Below the pieces are notes generated by a model. That model saw only the letters and a list, made by a program, of their open reading frames with translations. It did not search any database and was not told the DNA's origin. The position numbers and the translations under genes are program-made. 64,000 bases of DNA from Isoperla grammatica (lineage: Eukaryota > Arthropoda > Insecta > Plecoptera > Perlodidae): assembly GCA_945910005.1 (NCBI GenBank), contig OX246739.1, positions 75,209,295 through 75,273,294 on the forward strand, in the 5' to 3' direction. Below, piece after piece: positions 1 through 12,325 of this stretch. The first letter of the stretch is position 1; every line of letters starts with the position of its first letter.

Positions 1-429
1 AGACATAATTCGTAATGTCATTGAAATCGTTCATAAGCTGTTTCTAATGTATCTATGCTAGGTATATTTATGTGCTATACATTGCAGTAGTCTCCACATA
101 AAACACTTGCCACAAAATCAATAATACGTTCCTATTTCAATCTCCGGTTGCTAGCATTTATTTTATTTATATATAAGTGTATTGCAGAGGACATAGCTTT
201 GAGTGGATTGTATCTGTCTTGAGGTTAACTGTGGCTGTATTGGGTTGGGAGTATGAGGATGTAGTTGTGTAGCAATGCTCCTGGGATGTCGATAGGACAC
301 GAAGCCCATCGCTTTCAGAGAGTCAAGATCGTCGGCTTGGGAATACACCCCCAAACAATAACCCCTCTACTATCACTCAGGTCCATATTCACAGTTGACC
401 CTTAGTTCAAAGAGCCGCCGTGGTGGCTA

Positions 430-672
430 CTTAATATTTGCATAATAATTTTTCGTATGAAACCTGCCCAGCTACAAACTGTGTCCCTCTTTAGGTGACT
501 AACTACGTTAGGTATTGCGGTATTTGGAATAGTTGGGAAGGAAGGTCCGAGGGCTCTTAGTAAGACTCAATCTCAGAATTCGCCTTGTGACTGGAAAACC
601 TTCAGTCAAACCGGTATCGAACCGGCAACCTCCCGAATTCGAGTCTCGTATCTTACCGCTGAGCCACCTCTA
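430..672 (-). mobile_element. tRNA-derived SINE, family B, copy 1
   Basis: Read on the minus strand the element starts with a tRNA-like head, GAGGTGGCTCAGCGGTAAG (A-box region), followed by a B box in CCGGTTCGATACCGG. It continues with CTGAAGGTTTTCCAGTCA and a body containing CCTTCCTTCCCAACTAT, AAAGAGGG and ACGAAAAATTATT near its 3' end. The same landmarks in the same order occur in the copy at 36648-36900, which shows it is a dispersed family, not a functional tRNA. RNA polymerase III transcription is inferred from the boxes. Confidence 0.72.
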
Positions 673-675
673 TTT

Positions 676-2950
676 GTTTAATGAAATATGTTCCGTATAG
701 AAGAACAATTCCTTGGCATCCACGGGACGCAAAGGGACGGCTATGAACTTGGTAGTTTCAGGATCTAATGTACAGAAGTAAGAAAGACAGTGAGTCATGA
801 TGCTGGTTGAGGTAACATCTTGTGATGTGCGCGCGCAGGGGAACCACTTGCACAGCTGATGTTATCATTTGTTATCGTTCATTCCATAAATTGTTATATT
901 TTCTCTCTTTGTTCCTTCTGTTGTTTTCTGGGAAAATCAAGCAGGTCGATTAATTATTATCAATACTTATTTTCCGTTGTTATGAACAACAATTCTCTAG
1001 ATTATTAATATTAATTAACCCTGTTGCTGCGTAAGGGGATGTAATTATCTAGACGTCTTCACGCCACTAATACTCTAGAGACGGCGCGACTAAGCTGCGC
1101 CATTTTAGGTTCAACAAACTTTCAACAGTAGCAGCCATAACAACGATAGCTCTTATACCTAAACTTCTTAGCCCAACCAATAAGAGGCGACGTTTTATAA
1201 ATCCGGCCAATGGTAGCGATCCCAAGTAAAACAGTTAGGAAAATAAAACCCTAAACCTTTAAATCTTAAATAAGTATGTAAACCGAACTTACAACACACA
1301 CCCACACACGTGTTGCGTATTTTGAGACATATAAGTTGTTCTTATCAATTACTATCTGTAGGCAACTTCATGTATTAATAATTAAAACATCTTTAGTTAT
1401 GCACGAAAGTATATTTGGTCAATAAGACATTATATGTAGGCTATGTGTACAATACTAAGGAGAGTGAATCTAATTTGATCGTGTACATACATTATTTCAT
1501 TTCGAATAGAATGACTCTGCGTGCTTACAAACATCAAAATTGATGATTATTTCGATTTTAAAATATTTGCCTATTCACATTCTCACACGCTTTACGATGT
1601 TTACACAGATCTGTATAAAACACCCCATTTAATTAAGTTATTTCTTTTCTATCAACACAACTTGGATACACAACTTGGAGAGTTCGTAGCACAACAGGCG
1701 CAACACAATTCGAGCTCATAGCTCACAATTATATGGAAGTCTTACTATTTTATCTTTGTGATGTTATTGTTGTACTTAGACATAGAGTGTAATTTTGGTT
1801 TCCTTCCGTGTGCTTTTAATTTTGATTAGCTTAAAGGTAATTATGTTCCTATTTATTAAGTCTAATATGTATGCGCAGTAAAGCATCATTATTTTGTACC
1901 GCAGATTATAACAATAACAACAGTAGACTTAGTTTACACGTTGTGTATAATACCGTATAACATCTTTTAAACCTCATAATACTGAAATTTCACGAAAATC
2001 CTCCGACACGCTAAATACGAGTAGATCGTATGGTAGCCTATAGAACCTCGTATATTTTAGCCATTAGTCAAAGCTGAACTAATATCGTTATATTGTTTAT
2101 TGTTTTCGTCTTCCTGTGAGCAGAGGATTAGGGAATATTCTAGAATCTGACTATAGAAAGTCTGTGCAATATTGCGGGATGGACTGACTACCGACAAGAA
2201 AACATGTTGACGCCTGGTCTACATTACCAATACATATGTTCTGTCTATACTAAATCTATATCTATATACTTAAGTCTAAGTATATCTAAGTCTATACTTC
2301 TATGGCTTTACTCTACAGATGTCATCTACCACTCTAATAATACCCACTTGACAACAGTATTGCATGGAATGCGAAACAAAAATACTTTATTGGCGTAAAT
2401 AAAATATTAAATTTCTTGTAGACTTCTCGCTTTAAAGTACACATTTCTTGTAAAGCATCGATCCCCACATTCAGAGCTTGTGTTTTAGAGTATTTAATGT
2501 CTTCCTGTTTACATACTCAAACTTGTACGTAACTCCACTTCAATCTTAAGTTTGGTTAACCAAAACTTAAGAAAATTCCGAGAAACGAGTCTTATTAAGC
2601 TGTTTCTCATTATCGCAATGTGGATAACATTATTACAAAGGCTTCATATATAAGCTTAGTAAAATATCCCTTAGGAAATAGTACGTTAAATTCAACCCTC
2701 CCATCGGGGTTTAGATTCAGTTACAATTTGAGCTAAGGATTAAATTAGATTAAATCAACTTACGAATAATCTAGTTTCAATTAAAGCATGCAAAATATCT
2801 TAAGAAGGATATAAGACTAACAACTAACAGACTCCTACTCGCATAGCTTACCAAGAAAACTATTCTGAGAATTAGAATGGTGCATCATTGTGATTGCATT
2901 ATTATAATGCTGTCAGTGTGTTTTATATATAAATACATAAATTTGAAGAT
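676..2950. other. Non-coding, no gene recognised
   Basis: AT-rich sequence, presumably intronic to the receptor gene or upstream intergenic DNA. I see no coding exon with splice signals, no RNA gene and no long repeat. The short open frames here lack codon structure or recognisable motifs. Confidence 0.5.
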
Positions 2951-2960
2951 ACATAATAGA

Positions 2961-3125
2961 GTCTACCCACTCATGCAGTAACAATACTGATTTTCAGTGG
3001 GGGACTACTAACCAACCCTGTAGGCTCCGAACACCATCGATAAGTGAGCTATAACCGATCAGTGATCGATATTTTAAATATGAAATATGTGAATCAGTGA
3101 TTGGACAGTGCGAAATTCGTATGAA
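2961..3125 (-). mobile_element. SINE-like element, family A, partial copy
   Basis: On the minus strand it contains AATCACTGATTCACATATTT, then ATCGAT, GTGTTCGGAGCCTACAGGG, and the 3' landmark CCCCCACTGAAAATCAG before GTGGGTAGACTC. The same blocks in the same order appear at 5570-5710, 43465-43720 and 60355-60650. No ORF and no (ATTT)n tail are present in this copy. Confidence 0.72.
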
Positions 3126-3130
3126 TGTAT

Positions 3131-5109
3131 TTATTCACTTTGATTTACCTAACATTTATTTCATTCGTAATTTTCTAGTAAATGACAGAAGGAAAAAGAA
3201 AAACCGTTTCCAATAATGTATTGGACGTTAAGGGGCCACTTCAGTTTGATCTCGACGGTGAAAGTGGAGGAGCTTAGAAACACAGCCACTGTGCATTTTG
3301 TGCTCTACAATATAATACAGAGTCTGGAAGTAGCTGTCCTGAATGCTTTGAGTGCCTCGTCATGGACTTTCCTTTCAATACTATTTCCATCACAATTATC
3401 TCAGTTTATGGAGTTAAGTCTTTTAATGGAAGCTCAATAGTTTCCGTATTGTAAACTGGTACCTTCACGTAATTATATTGGAGACTCAAGCTTCTGGCTG
3501 CCATCTAACCGCACATCAAGTCATTGTTGTAGATAGAATAATCAACCTCCTTATCTGTGCCATTGACGATTTGACAATAAAACAACAATCAACAAGTGAC
3601 AACTAATCTTCTTATAGTAGTTTATTTACTTCTCACCAGAATGCATGTGGCAATTTTGAGTGGGCAATACTTCCATAAGAGTTATTTACCGGATAGGCCT
3701 GCCAGGTTATCCTTGCAATCATGATTCATGGATGAGACGATCACGACAAGACACCACAATATCAAGGAAATGTGCCACGACATAAGCGGAGACGCCGGGA
3801 ACTAATAAAACATGTAAACACGACGTGCGCGCTGAATCGGGTGAAACGAAGACATATGATTACACTCGGGCTCCGTCGCGCGAGAGAAGTGTTTGGGCTT
3901 CCCACATCTACCGCGGACAAAACAACCACCGTAACGACTTGAGGTTCATCTAACACTGGGAGGTTCTTGGCGTGGCCATGAGTGGAGATTGTTTCAAGAC
4001 GAAATTGGCTTCTCTTATCTGTGATTAGTTTTCCGCCATGTGGAGAAAAATCGAGCTCATAACGTTGTTATGAGTGTTTTGCTTCGTACGAGTAGACTGC
4101 GCTCTAGGGTAGCAGTGGAGCAAATGGTTTATCTTACAATCGTAAAATGGGGCCCCAGTGGGCTACGCCCTTCGACGGGGTCTACGGCTCGCTGCGTCGA
4201 AACGGCTAAGAAGTGATATTTAATTCAGGTGATATGTTAATAAAGCAACATAAAATAAAATGCTTTTGCATGTTGACTTTGTTTGGGCCGGGTTAGACTT
4301 TGGCCCAAGGTGACTCCTGCCAGTCGGAAATGGTGATGAAGTGAGTTCCTCCACTTTCCTGTTCCCTCCCTTCAAACATCCCCTGACATCCCCTATGTCA
4401 CTTTTTAAACCGCTCAACATTAACGGGTTTTATCTTGATAACGCTACACAACATTGGAAAAGTAGCCTAGTTATTTTAACCAAGCTTTATAAGAACTAAA
4501 AAATACTTCAAGTATTTTATGGAACTTTAAACTTTTTGAATCCAGTTTGTATTTCTTACGCAACGACATAATGCTCATATATAACTTTTTCAATATTGTG
4601 TAACTTTTTCAAGATATCACAAAAAACTTTAATTTGGCGCGTTTTTTATAGTGAGCACCACGTGACGTGAGGACAGCCTTCAGCCTTCTCATATCTTCAT
4701 CCTCTGTCCGGCTGTTATTGTGAAAGTTGGCTTCCATATCACATGACCACCCTCCCACTTGTTGCCAGCGTACTGGCTGCAGCTGTTGGCATGTCTAACG
4801 TTACGATAAGATCCATACTCTACAAAGTACCTCACAAAGTGCGGAAGTAGCCTTGTTGTTTGTGTAAGGAAAGCAAACTTTATGAGAACTGCACATTTAT
4901 TTTGCGTACTCGACTTGTAAAGTTGTATTGACCTCGAATAAACTGCTTCAAACATGGACGTACTAGAAAACGTATTTTCGGATACCATAACTCAAAGCTC
5001 CAAGTATGGACTAAATATTAGTCTGCAAACTGACTTCCAGCCAATCAAAGCTTCACTGCCGCCTTCTTTAGACGTCACTGTCATTGTTGATCATTGTGTT
5101 TGGGCAACT
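3131..5109. other. Non-coding, no gene recognised
   Basis: Mixed-composition DNA without recognisable exons. A GC-richer patch near 4130-4200 was examined and matches nothing I know. Confidence 0.4.
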
Positions 5110-5119
5110 ATTGAGATAA

Positions 5120-5223
5120 ATTGAGATAGTACATTGAGATAGTACATTGAGATAGTACATTGAGATAGTACATTGAGATAATACATTGAGATAGTACATT
5201 GAGATAGTACATTGAGATAGTAC
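5120..5223 (+). repeat. 13-bp minisatellite, 8 units
   Basis: Eight head-to-tail units of ATTGAGATAGTAC. Only the fifth differs (ATAATAC). A decayed half-unit precedes at 5110-5118. The near identity indicates a recent expansion. Confidence 0.95.
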
Positions 5224-5569
5224 CGATTGGTGCGCACGAACGAAACGAAGTGAATCAATTTGTCACACATAATTTGTTCCATGTTCTCTTTGTTCCTTCA
5301 TTCTTTCGTTAATTCTTTGTCGTTCATTCTTATCTTGCTTGCAGTAGCCATCTTGAAACCAAATTGTTCCGTTTGGAGATAACGAACTTTGCGAGCAATG
5401 TCGATTTGTAAGCTAGTATTAAATTGTACTGCAGTGCAAATTACAAACAACTGTAGTTACCCGGTTGACGCCAATCACCGCCAGTTGAGAGCGAGCGCTA
5501 GTGCGACGAGATTCCGCCAGGGGATATTGAGGCCCTTGGTTTGACGCCAGAGCTTGGAAATCAAAATGC

Positions 5570-5710
5570 GAAAAAGAAAATCCATCGACGAGTGAGCGAT
5601 AACCAATCAAAGATCGATATTTCAAGTACGAAACATATGAATCAGTGATTGGACAGTGCGAGCATCTGCGGAAAGATGCCAGAATCAACAAGGTCGATTC
5701 AGAACAACTT
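5570..5710 (-). mobile_element. SINE-like element, family A, partial copy
   Basis: Carries the family blocks TCGACGAGTGAGCGATAACC, GATCGATATTTCAAGTACG and AATCAGTGATTGGACAGTGC as seen on the + strand, and ends with the TCAACAAGG/CGATTCAGAACAACTTT block. The 3' part with the CCCACTGA landmark is replaced by unrelated sequence, so this copy is truncated or recombined. Confidence 0.7.
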
Positions 5711-5999
5711 TTAATTGATTAATGAACTCCGTTAAGGTTTCTAGATCAATTTTGAAAATCGTCTTTGGTGATTGTGAAGCCACACAAAGTAGGGACTAAG
5801 GTGGGCTTATGTGGACTTGATGCACAACATGTGTAGAAAATTTAACCCCCGTGGGCGGTTTGTGATGATATCATGAGGATGGATTATTTCAATCACAAAC
5901 TACTTCTAGATAAATAATCTTCATGATGTAAATCCAGCTTCCGCCATGTGTAGCTCTGGTGACGTCAACAATATGGGCGCAATCAAAACTAGTAAACTT

Positions 6000-6303
6000 A
6001 GGGCACTAGCAACACCAACAGACAACAATGGAACAAATGAATTGAACTGATGGGCACACAATCAGCTGTCAAAATAATAAAATTGCAACCATAGAAATAA
6101 AAACAAGTGTAGCAATAGTAACTGCTCGCCATTTAAAACTTTTAATGATAGACAACGACTTAGTGAAAGTTTTGTATGTGTATTTGTTTGTTTTTTGTTT
6201 TGTTTTCCAAAATCAGAAGAAATTATTTTTTGACAGCTTGTTGTTTGTCCATCGATTCAATTCATTTGTTTCATTGTTGTCTTTTGGTGTTGCTAGTGCC
6301 CTC
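6000..6303. mobile_element. MITE with ~45-bp terminal inverted repeats
   Basis: The left end GGGCACTAGCAACACCAAC at 6001 is the inverted complement of the right end GTTGCTAGTGCCC finishing at 6302. Complementarity continues inward through the ACAACAATG, ACAAATGAATTGAA blocks with only a couple of mismatches. The ~210-bp centre has no transposase. I could not define a clear target-site duplication, so the superfamily is left open. Confidence 0.8.
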
Positions 6304-7239
6304 CTGGGATGGTGCGATATGTGTGCGTCAGAGGATCGTGCAACTTTGTTGAGTGAGCTGTTGTTATCAGAGTGAGCTCAGTCTTTTGATAAGGGTTGTA
6401 ATTAATCCATCGTATTATGCCCATATTGACCACCCGTTTGATGTCCGCCCTCAAACGTTCCATCGGCATTTCATCAAATACAATTACCGGATTTTGGATT
6501 GAGTTACCAGACACAACAATGCAAATAGGCTACATCACATCACTACACACATGCCTATGACGTCATACGCTATCCGCTCCCCATGAAAGAGAGAATGTAG
6601 ACTGGAATGTGATATCAACACAACCTGGACCCCTATTCGGTAACTTTCCAATTTCTGCCTGAAATAAAAGCAGCCGAAACGAATGTAGGCAGAAACTACT
6701 TGCCCGTTTCAGCCGTCGCCGAAGATGGACATAATAGCGCCTGAAGTGTGTATGTACGCTTTGGGAGGACATCACAAGGCGACTGAGCCACCGAGGCTTT
6801 AAGCCAATCAGAAACAGACAATATCATGGTTTAGAGGACTGCACTGCAACACGGCTCAAATAAAAATAAAAAAACTTTCACGATTCGTGTATTAGTAGGA
6901 GCAAATACCTTACAATAATAATACTGGACACTGTCCATATTTAACATACAAGAAGGCGGCGACACGCAACCCTAGCGCTACTAACGGCTTGAGGAGATAC
7001 GGCGATGATGGCCGCTTGATTCAATGTTATTTTCGCACTTTAAAACTTGTTAGTGAAGCTAGCAATTACGCATCATTGTACTGAAAACATATGAAGTAGA
7101 TTTAGTAATGATTGCCATTTATAATTATAATCAAATAAGTAAAAGATGTGCGAAACAATGTGTGTAAAACGAACATTACAGGGGCCGTTTATGTTATTAC
7201 GCGACGCTTTTAGGGGGGTGAATGATGAAAAAGCGAGGA
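6304..7239. other. Non-coding, no gene recognised
   Basis: No splice-bounded coding frame or repeat structure was recognised between the MITE and the 143-bp array. Confidence 0.4.
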
Positions 7240-8470
7240 ATCCTGTAGCAACTTCGGTTTTTAAGATTTAGAAAACAACCCCCTCCCCCCTCTTCTTTCA
7301 CCTGCCTTACTTTGGTTTGAGGAAAATGGTAAAACACATATCTACTTATTTCTTAAGTAGAATCTAAATACATAAATTCACGTCTGTAACATGTTGCGTT
7401 TTTAGATAAAAAAAAAAAAAATCACCCCCTGGAATGTTATGGAAAAAGTAAAGCACGTATTAAGTTTTTTTGAGAGATATTTAAAAAAATAAAAACATCA
7501 TTATGTATGTAACATTTACCATTTTCGCGTTTTGAGATATATAGATACCCTCATAAAAAAATTCACCCTCGCAATTCTCACCCTCTATAACTGGATGTTT
7601 GTAAAATGCTAAAACAAATTTCTAATTGTTTTTAAGTTGCCTAAACACCAATTTTCACAGTCGTTACATCCTTGGTTAATGAGATACAGGTATCCTCATT
7701 TTTTAAACAACCCCCTTTTTCGCCACCCATTGCTGGATTTTCGAAAGATAGTAAAACATGTTTTTCTTTATTTTTAAAGAATAATCTTTATACCAATTTT
7801 TACTTCTGGAACATCTTCGGGTTTTTGAGATTAAAAAAATCACCCCCTCATTCTATCGCTCCTTTTCTACCCTCTTGAGTAGATTTCAGGAAAAGGTACA
7901 ACACATATTTCTTTATCTTTAATGGAGAATCTAACTACCAATTGTCACCTCTGTAACACTTCGGTTTTTGAGATATAGGTGTTCTCATGATCGAAAAATC
8001 ACCCCCTCTATTCACCCCCGTTCACTGAATTTTCGTAAATATGGTAAACCTGTGTTCCTTTATTTTTGGAGGAGAATCTAACTATCAATTTTTACGTCTG
8101 TAACATGTTCGGTTTTTGAGCTGTAAAATCACCCCCCGTTTTCATCCCCGCAATTGGATTTTCGAAAAATGGTGAAACACGTGATTCTTTATATTAAAAG
8201 AAGAATCTAAATACAAATTTGCACGCATATGTCATCTTTGGTATTAGAGTTATAGATATGCTCATAAAAAATTCAACCCCCGTTTTCACCCCTCTTAACT
8301 GGATTTTCGAAAAATGGTAACACTACTTTTTTTTGTTTAGAATGGAAAACCTATGTACAAATTTTCAGGTCTATAGCACGTTCAGTTGTTGAGATATAGG
8401 CAGTCTAATGAAAAACTTCCACCCCCTTTTTAACCCCCTTAGGGTCGGAATTTTCAAAAATCCTTTCTTA
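7240..8470 (+). repeat. Degenerate ~143-bp tandem array, about 8-9 units
   Basis: A recurring module reads: CACCCCC tract, GGATTTTCGAAAAATGGTAA, ACAC(G)TATTTCTTTAT, AGAATCTAA, CAATTTTCACGTCTGTAAC, CGGTTTTTGAGATATAGGT, CTCAT and then the next CACCCCC. The TGTAAC/TTTTTGAGAT landmark recurs near 7385, 7510, 7660, 7805, 7945, 8095, 8225 and 8370. Units have diverged substantially, so this is an old array in the first large intron or upstream region. Confidence 0.85.
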
Positions 8471-8639
8471 GGGATTGACTTTATTATAAGAGCAACGTAA
8501 CTTCAAATATTATAATAGTCTACCCATCGGTATTTGTTACGTATCTTCGTAACAATATTCTTATCATGTTCGCATCTCCTCTTGCCGCTTGAGAGCAGCA
8601 CTACCTACATGTCGCAGCAAATTTAGGCTGTGTCCCGTA

Positions 8640-9100
8640 TTATTTGGTAGGAGGCTCGTGAACTCGTGTTCGACGAGCCTCCGCTAGGTGGAGATCAAGT
8701 AGACCTTGTGTTTGATTCTTTCATCTAAGAAGCAGTGGCATGCAAAGTTATTTATAAGCAGTGATTTTCATTAACTATGACGTCACATGCCGTTTTGAAA
8801 GGGAACGTGCGAGAACTAGAAAATTGAAAACTTTGAACCCTTATAAAAAAATATAATAAGTTAATTTTTAAACATTTAAATAACGTTTCTGGTGTCTTTA
8901 GATGACGACCTATATATTCTACACACTTCCACGGTATGTGACGTCACAATCCTTGTAAATCACTGCTTATATGAATGACTTTGCATATAACCTCCTCCAC
9001 CGCTTCCTAGACGAAACAATCAAATTTTCAAGGTCATCAAGCTAACCTTGTCAAAATTTGTACTCAAGCCGTTGTCAAGTCTGCTTTATATGAATAACAA
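8640..9100. mobile_element. MITE with long imperfect inverted repeats
   Basis: The left arm contains TTTGATTCTTTC, AGAAGCAGTGG, ATGCAAAGT, ATAAGCAGTGATTT and ATGACGTCACATGCC. The right arm contains the inverted series GTATGTGACGTCACA, AAATCACTGCTTAT, ACTTTGCAT, CCGCTTCCT and GAAACAATCAAA. The arms are roughly 90 bp at about 80% identity around a ~100-bp AT-rich centre. The outer limits are approximate and there is no ORF. Confidence 0.75.
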
Positions 9101-10060
9101 CACCCATTATTTACTGATATTCTATGAAAATAGGTTTGGTATTATTGTTTTTATAGAAATTGGGCTTCAAAATTAATTATTAGGCGTACTAGACATTAAT
9201 TCGATTTTATATGATGTTAGATATGATAATTTCCAAATAAGCGTTATTTTACTTATCAGTTTATGATTGGTTGATTGCTGATACAGGGAAAGTGACGTAT
9301 GCCCCGTTTTTCCCGCCATAAATATGTGTGAAACTTTCAGCTCGTTATTCTATGTCATCAAAATATAAAATTTTTGTATTCAGGAAGTTAATCCTAATCT
9401 AGTAAAATGCTAAAAAAAGATGACGCATATTCCCTATTAGCCAAATATATTATAAAACGAGGTTAAAAAAATGTGAGACAGTATTGTTAAAAAGATAACA
9501 AATCTCCATGACAAAACAATCCTAATATTCAAATAGAGCACTCAAAATAGACTAGATGCATTCTGGTGGCTAGAAAATAAACTGCTATTAGGAGTGGTTT
9601 AGCTGTCAATTTTCATTGTTGTTTTATTGTTATTATTCATCAATGGCGCTGAAAGGAGGTTGCTTAGCAGCGCTATCTATGTTAGTTTTGAGTCCTCTTC
9701 CTATTCATAAGTTACACGTCGTGACATCTGTGCGCGTAGCAGCCATATTTGTGAACACATTTGACGTTGCTATGGAGAAACAATTGAAGCCTGTTGTGGA
9801 AGAACACAGAAATCCTCAGTTCTTTAAAATCCAACCTGTCTTACAAATAAGATTGGTATGTGTAGTAATTGGTAATTTTTTTATTTCTTATGCTTACATT
9901 TTAAATTATAAATTATGCTTATAGTAGATTTTAATAATGTTCTACAATTATCTAGGGTAGGTCTACATCAATTGTGTGCTGTGACGTCACGCGGGAACTA
10001 TGAATGACAAAACATGGACGCTTATAGATTGTTTATAAATGTGTTGTGTTTTCCTTCTAG
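9101..10060. other. Intronic sequence upstream of exon A
   Basis: No recognised gene. The 3' end provides the branch-point/polypyrimidine region and acceptor of exon A. An open frame at 9616-9924 has no recognisable domain. Confidence 0.45.
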
Positions 10061-10263
10061 GAAGCGAAAAGATGTTTCGGGAGGAGGTAGCGTCGTCAAA
10101 CGGCAAACACGTTGCGACCGACTTAAACCGTCGTCGTCTGATCCATCGAGCGAAGATGAAGAGTCTCAGAATCTCCGTCGTCATCGTTGTCGCTTTCATC
10201 GTCTGCTGGACGCCTTACTACACCATGATGCTCATCTTTATGTTTCTCAACCCCGACAAACAC
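10061..10263 (+). CDS. AKHR: AKH/GnRH-type receptor, exon A (loop 3, TM6, ECL3)
   Basis: Internal coding exon of a class A peptide GPCR. A polypyrimidine tract ending TTTTCCTTCTAG precedes it and the donor CAC|GTGAGT follows, giving 203 bp that start with two bases of a codon and end in phase 0. The translation has a basic loop-3 end (NRRRLIHRAKMKSLR) and then TM6 with the class A CWxPY motif (RISVVIVVAFIVCWTPYY), followed by FMFLNPDKH as extracellular loop 3. Family knowledge: this TM6 and the TM7 in the next exon resemble insect AKH/ACP receptors of the GnRH-receptor superfamily, Gq/Gs-coupled receptors controlling fat-body energy mobilisation. Ligand identity (AKH versus ACP) is inference. 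The last ~50 bases and the donor are repeated twice immediately downstream. Upstream exons for TM1-5 are not in the window. Confidence 0.82.
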
Positions 10264-10415
10264 GTGAGTGTATGGCTCTATACGCCCTACTACACCATGA
10301 TGCTCATCTTTTTGTTTCTCAACCCTGACAAACACGTGAGTGCAGGCTCAATACGCCCTACTACACCATGATGCTCATCTTTATGTTTCTCAACCCTGAC
10401 AAACACGTGAGTGCA
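10211..10415 (+). repeat. Tandem triplication of exon A 3' end and donor
   Basis: Three successive near-identical copies start at 10211, 10283 and 10354 (periods 72 and 71). Each holds the coding segment for TPYYTMMLIF...NPDKH and a consensus donor CAC|GTGAGT (donors at 10264, 10336, 10407). Using the second donor adds exactly 24 codons in frame. Reading on to the third copy meets a TGA at 10369-10371 before the donor. The copies differ by only a few substitutions, so the duplication is recent or homogenised. Confidence 0.93.
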
Positions 10416-11603
10416 TGGCTCAATACTTGGCTCAGTTTTAAGCAACGATGGTGTAGGCTACTCGAACCTTCAAAATTACTTACGTACACAAAAACATATT
10501 CCATATAGAATGTAATGCTCTTTCTTGTGTTTGTTTAATTGTTCCAATAAATATCTCCGTTTATTTAAATACACTCATTTAACTGTTACAATGTGTTATC
10601 GCAAAACACCTTTCGCAATCAAATAAGTTAAGTTAATTAAGGGAATATTTATTGGAGCGGAAAAACGTTCATAAGAAGGAGCATTAAATTTCCTATGGAA
10701 TGAAATTATTTTGGTTTACTTTTTGAGAATTGTAAGCAGCATTTTAAGGCAATTTTAACAGTTATAAATCATGAGGTCCACATGGAGGTCGACACAAGAG
10801 CCTTAATTATGAAATATTTGGTAAGCTATTTTATCCTGGCTTCCCATTGGTTGTTATAGTGACGACACGTTAGTAGCATTCTAAGTATTTCATAATACCG
10901 GGCCTTATTCTTTCAAACCTATGTTATGCTGCAGCATAGTTTTGATAAATCTAAGCACTTTGCTCCAACATTTCTCACTGGTAATATATAAATAGTAGGC
11001 AGCTACATAGATATGTAAAATCCAACACATTTTATATTATTTTAGCGAGTTTTTTAGTTTCATTTTCGAGTTCTTATACCATGTGTTTATTCTTTTGACA
11101 TGTATCTGTATGTTAACACTCTGCTTGATTAAAGCTGTCTCTGGTTTTCATATGTCTTTAAGTGACGAGATGAAGGGTAGCTCATTTCGTGAAAGTGTTG
11201 AAAACAAATAAACTATACAAACAACAATATCTAAACACTAACACAATAAGCCTGCATAAAAACATGTAGTTGTTTAAATTGTTAACACGGAGCTGTACAA
11301 AAGTTGTTATAATTCATGTTACGGCGAGTGTGGTTGTTGGAGCATCAAAATATTCTCCGGTCATTCAGTCAATTACAGTTTGTCATTGAATTATTTCCTG
11401 ATCTAGTTGAATTTATCACATGCCAATGATTTTTTCTCATGTGTTTAATATAACAATTAATATCGAGCCCTAATTCTATGCTGACAATCATTCTTCGCTT
11501 CTTCTTAATCCTCCATTTACAGTTGCTACCCTATAGTCTCGTAGTTTCCTTGTCCATTTCTCTCTTAAACTAACAGTGTACCTCTCTTACAACTCTCCTA
11601 AGC
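10416..11603. other. Intron A, 5' part
   Basis: AT-rich intronic DNA between exons A and B with no recognised gene or strong repeat. Confidence 0.5.
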
Positions 11604-11690
11604 TCACACACGCACACGCACACGCACACGCACACGCACACGCACACGCACACGCACACGCACACGCACACGCACACGCACACGCACACG
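11604..11690 (+). repeat. (CACACG)n microsatellite
   Basis: About 14 uninterrupted hexamer units within the first receptor intron. Alternating purine-pyrimidine sequence of this kind can adopt Z-DNA, which is a known property and not shown here. The apparent Ala-His ORF across it is an artefact of the repeat. Confidence 0.95.
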
Positions 11691-12257
11691 TACAGAGGCA
11701 GTTAGCAGCATTATTAGTCCCTAAAGGCCTGTACGTCAATACTCCTTTAAAACGTTCGTTTACGCTAAATGTCTATTTAGGCGATGTTGGCGTTTTTTAA
11801 TCCCCCTTAAGCCTGAAAGAGACTTCAATAAAACCCTCCAAAAGGCCCTTTAAGGTAAGTGGCCAAGTGGAGGTTATTAAAAAGCATTGAATATCAGGTC
11901 ATGTGTTCTTACAAACCTACCCCTACTGCACGAACACTTTATATTCCAATGTTGGCATTTTGATGTTGATGATAACAAATGCCAGGTATAGTATTTAGCA
12001 GCTCACCTGATATGCATGCGCGCGCATTCATTACTCATAAGAAGACAGACAATAACAAGGATCCGCCCACATTTCGGAGTCGCGATTGATTTGAACCAAT
12101 CAGCAGGCTTGAAACGTTTCTTTAGTTAAAGTATTCTTTAAATGAAATTGAAAAACATAAATTGCTTAGCGAGTGGATAACACGAATATATTCAAAGAGA
12201 TTCAGCTAAATGACGTTAAAAGTATGATTGAAAACTGGCCGACTAGACGTGGACTAA

Positions 12258-12325
12258 CGGATTGAGCCGTCTTGGTGGAGGTGCCGGGTTAATACTCGGC
12301 ACCTCCACCAAGACGGTTCAATCCG
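12258..12325. repeat. Perfect-type hairpin at the array start
   Basis: Arms 12258-12286 and 12297-12325 are complementary over 29 bp with one mismatch, around a 10-nt loop (GGTTAATACT). The right arm, beginning GCACCTCCACCAAGACGG, is then reused at intervals inside the following 14-bp array, but without its left partner. Confidence 0.9.

Noticed and set aside
600..675. A tRNA gene on the minus strand
   Set aside because: A and B boxes are present but a cloverleaf with acceptor stem cannot be drawn, and the downstream body is shared with another locus, so it is a SINE.
9616..9924. A 102-codon ORF as a further receptor exon (TM5)
   Set aside because: It shows no TM5 signature and no matching splice phase to exon A.
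11576..11800. Ala-His repeat ORF of 74 codons
   Set aside because: A (CACACG)n microsatellite in an intron; no other coding support.
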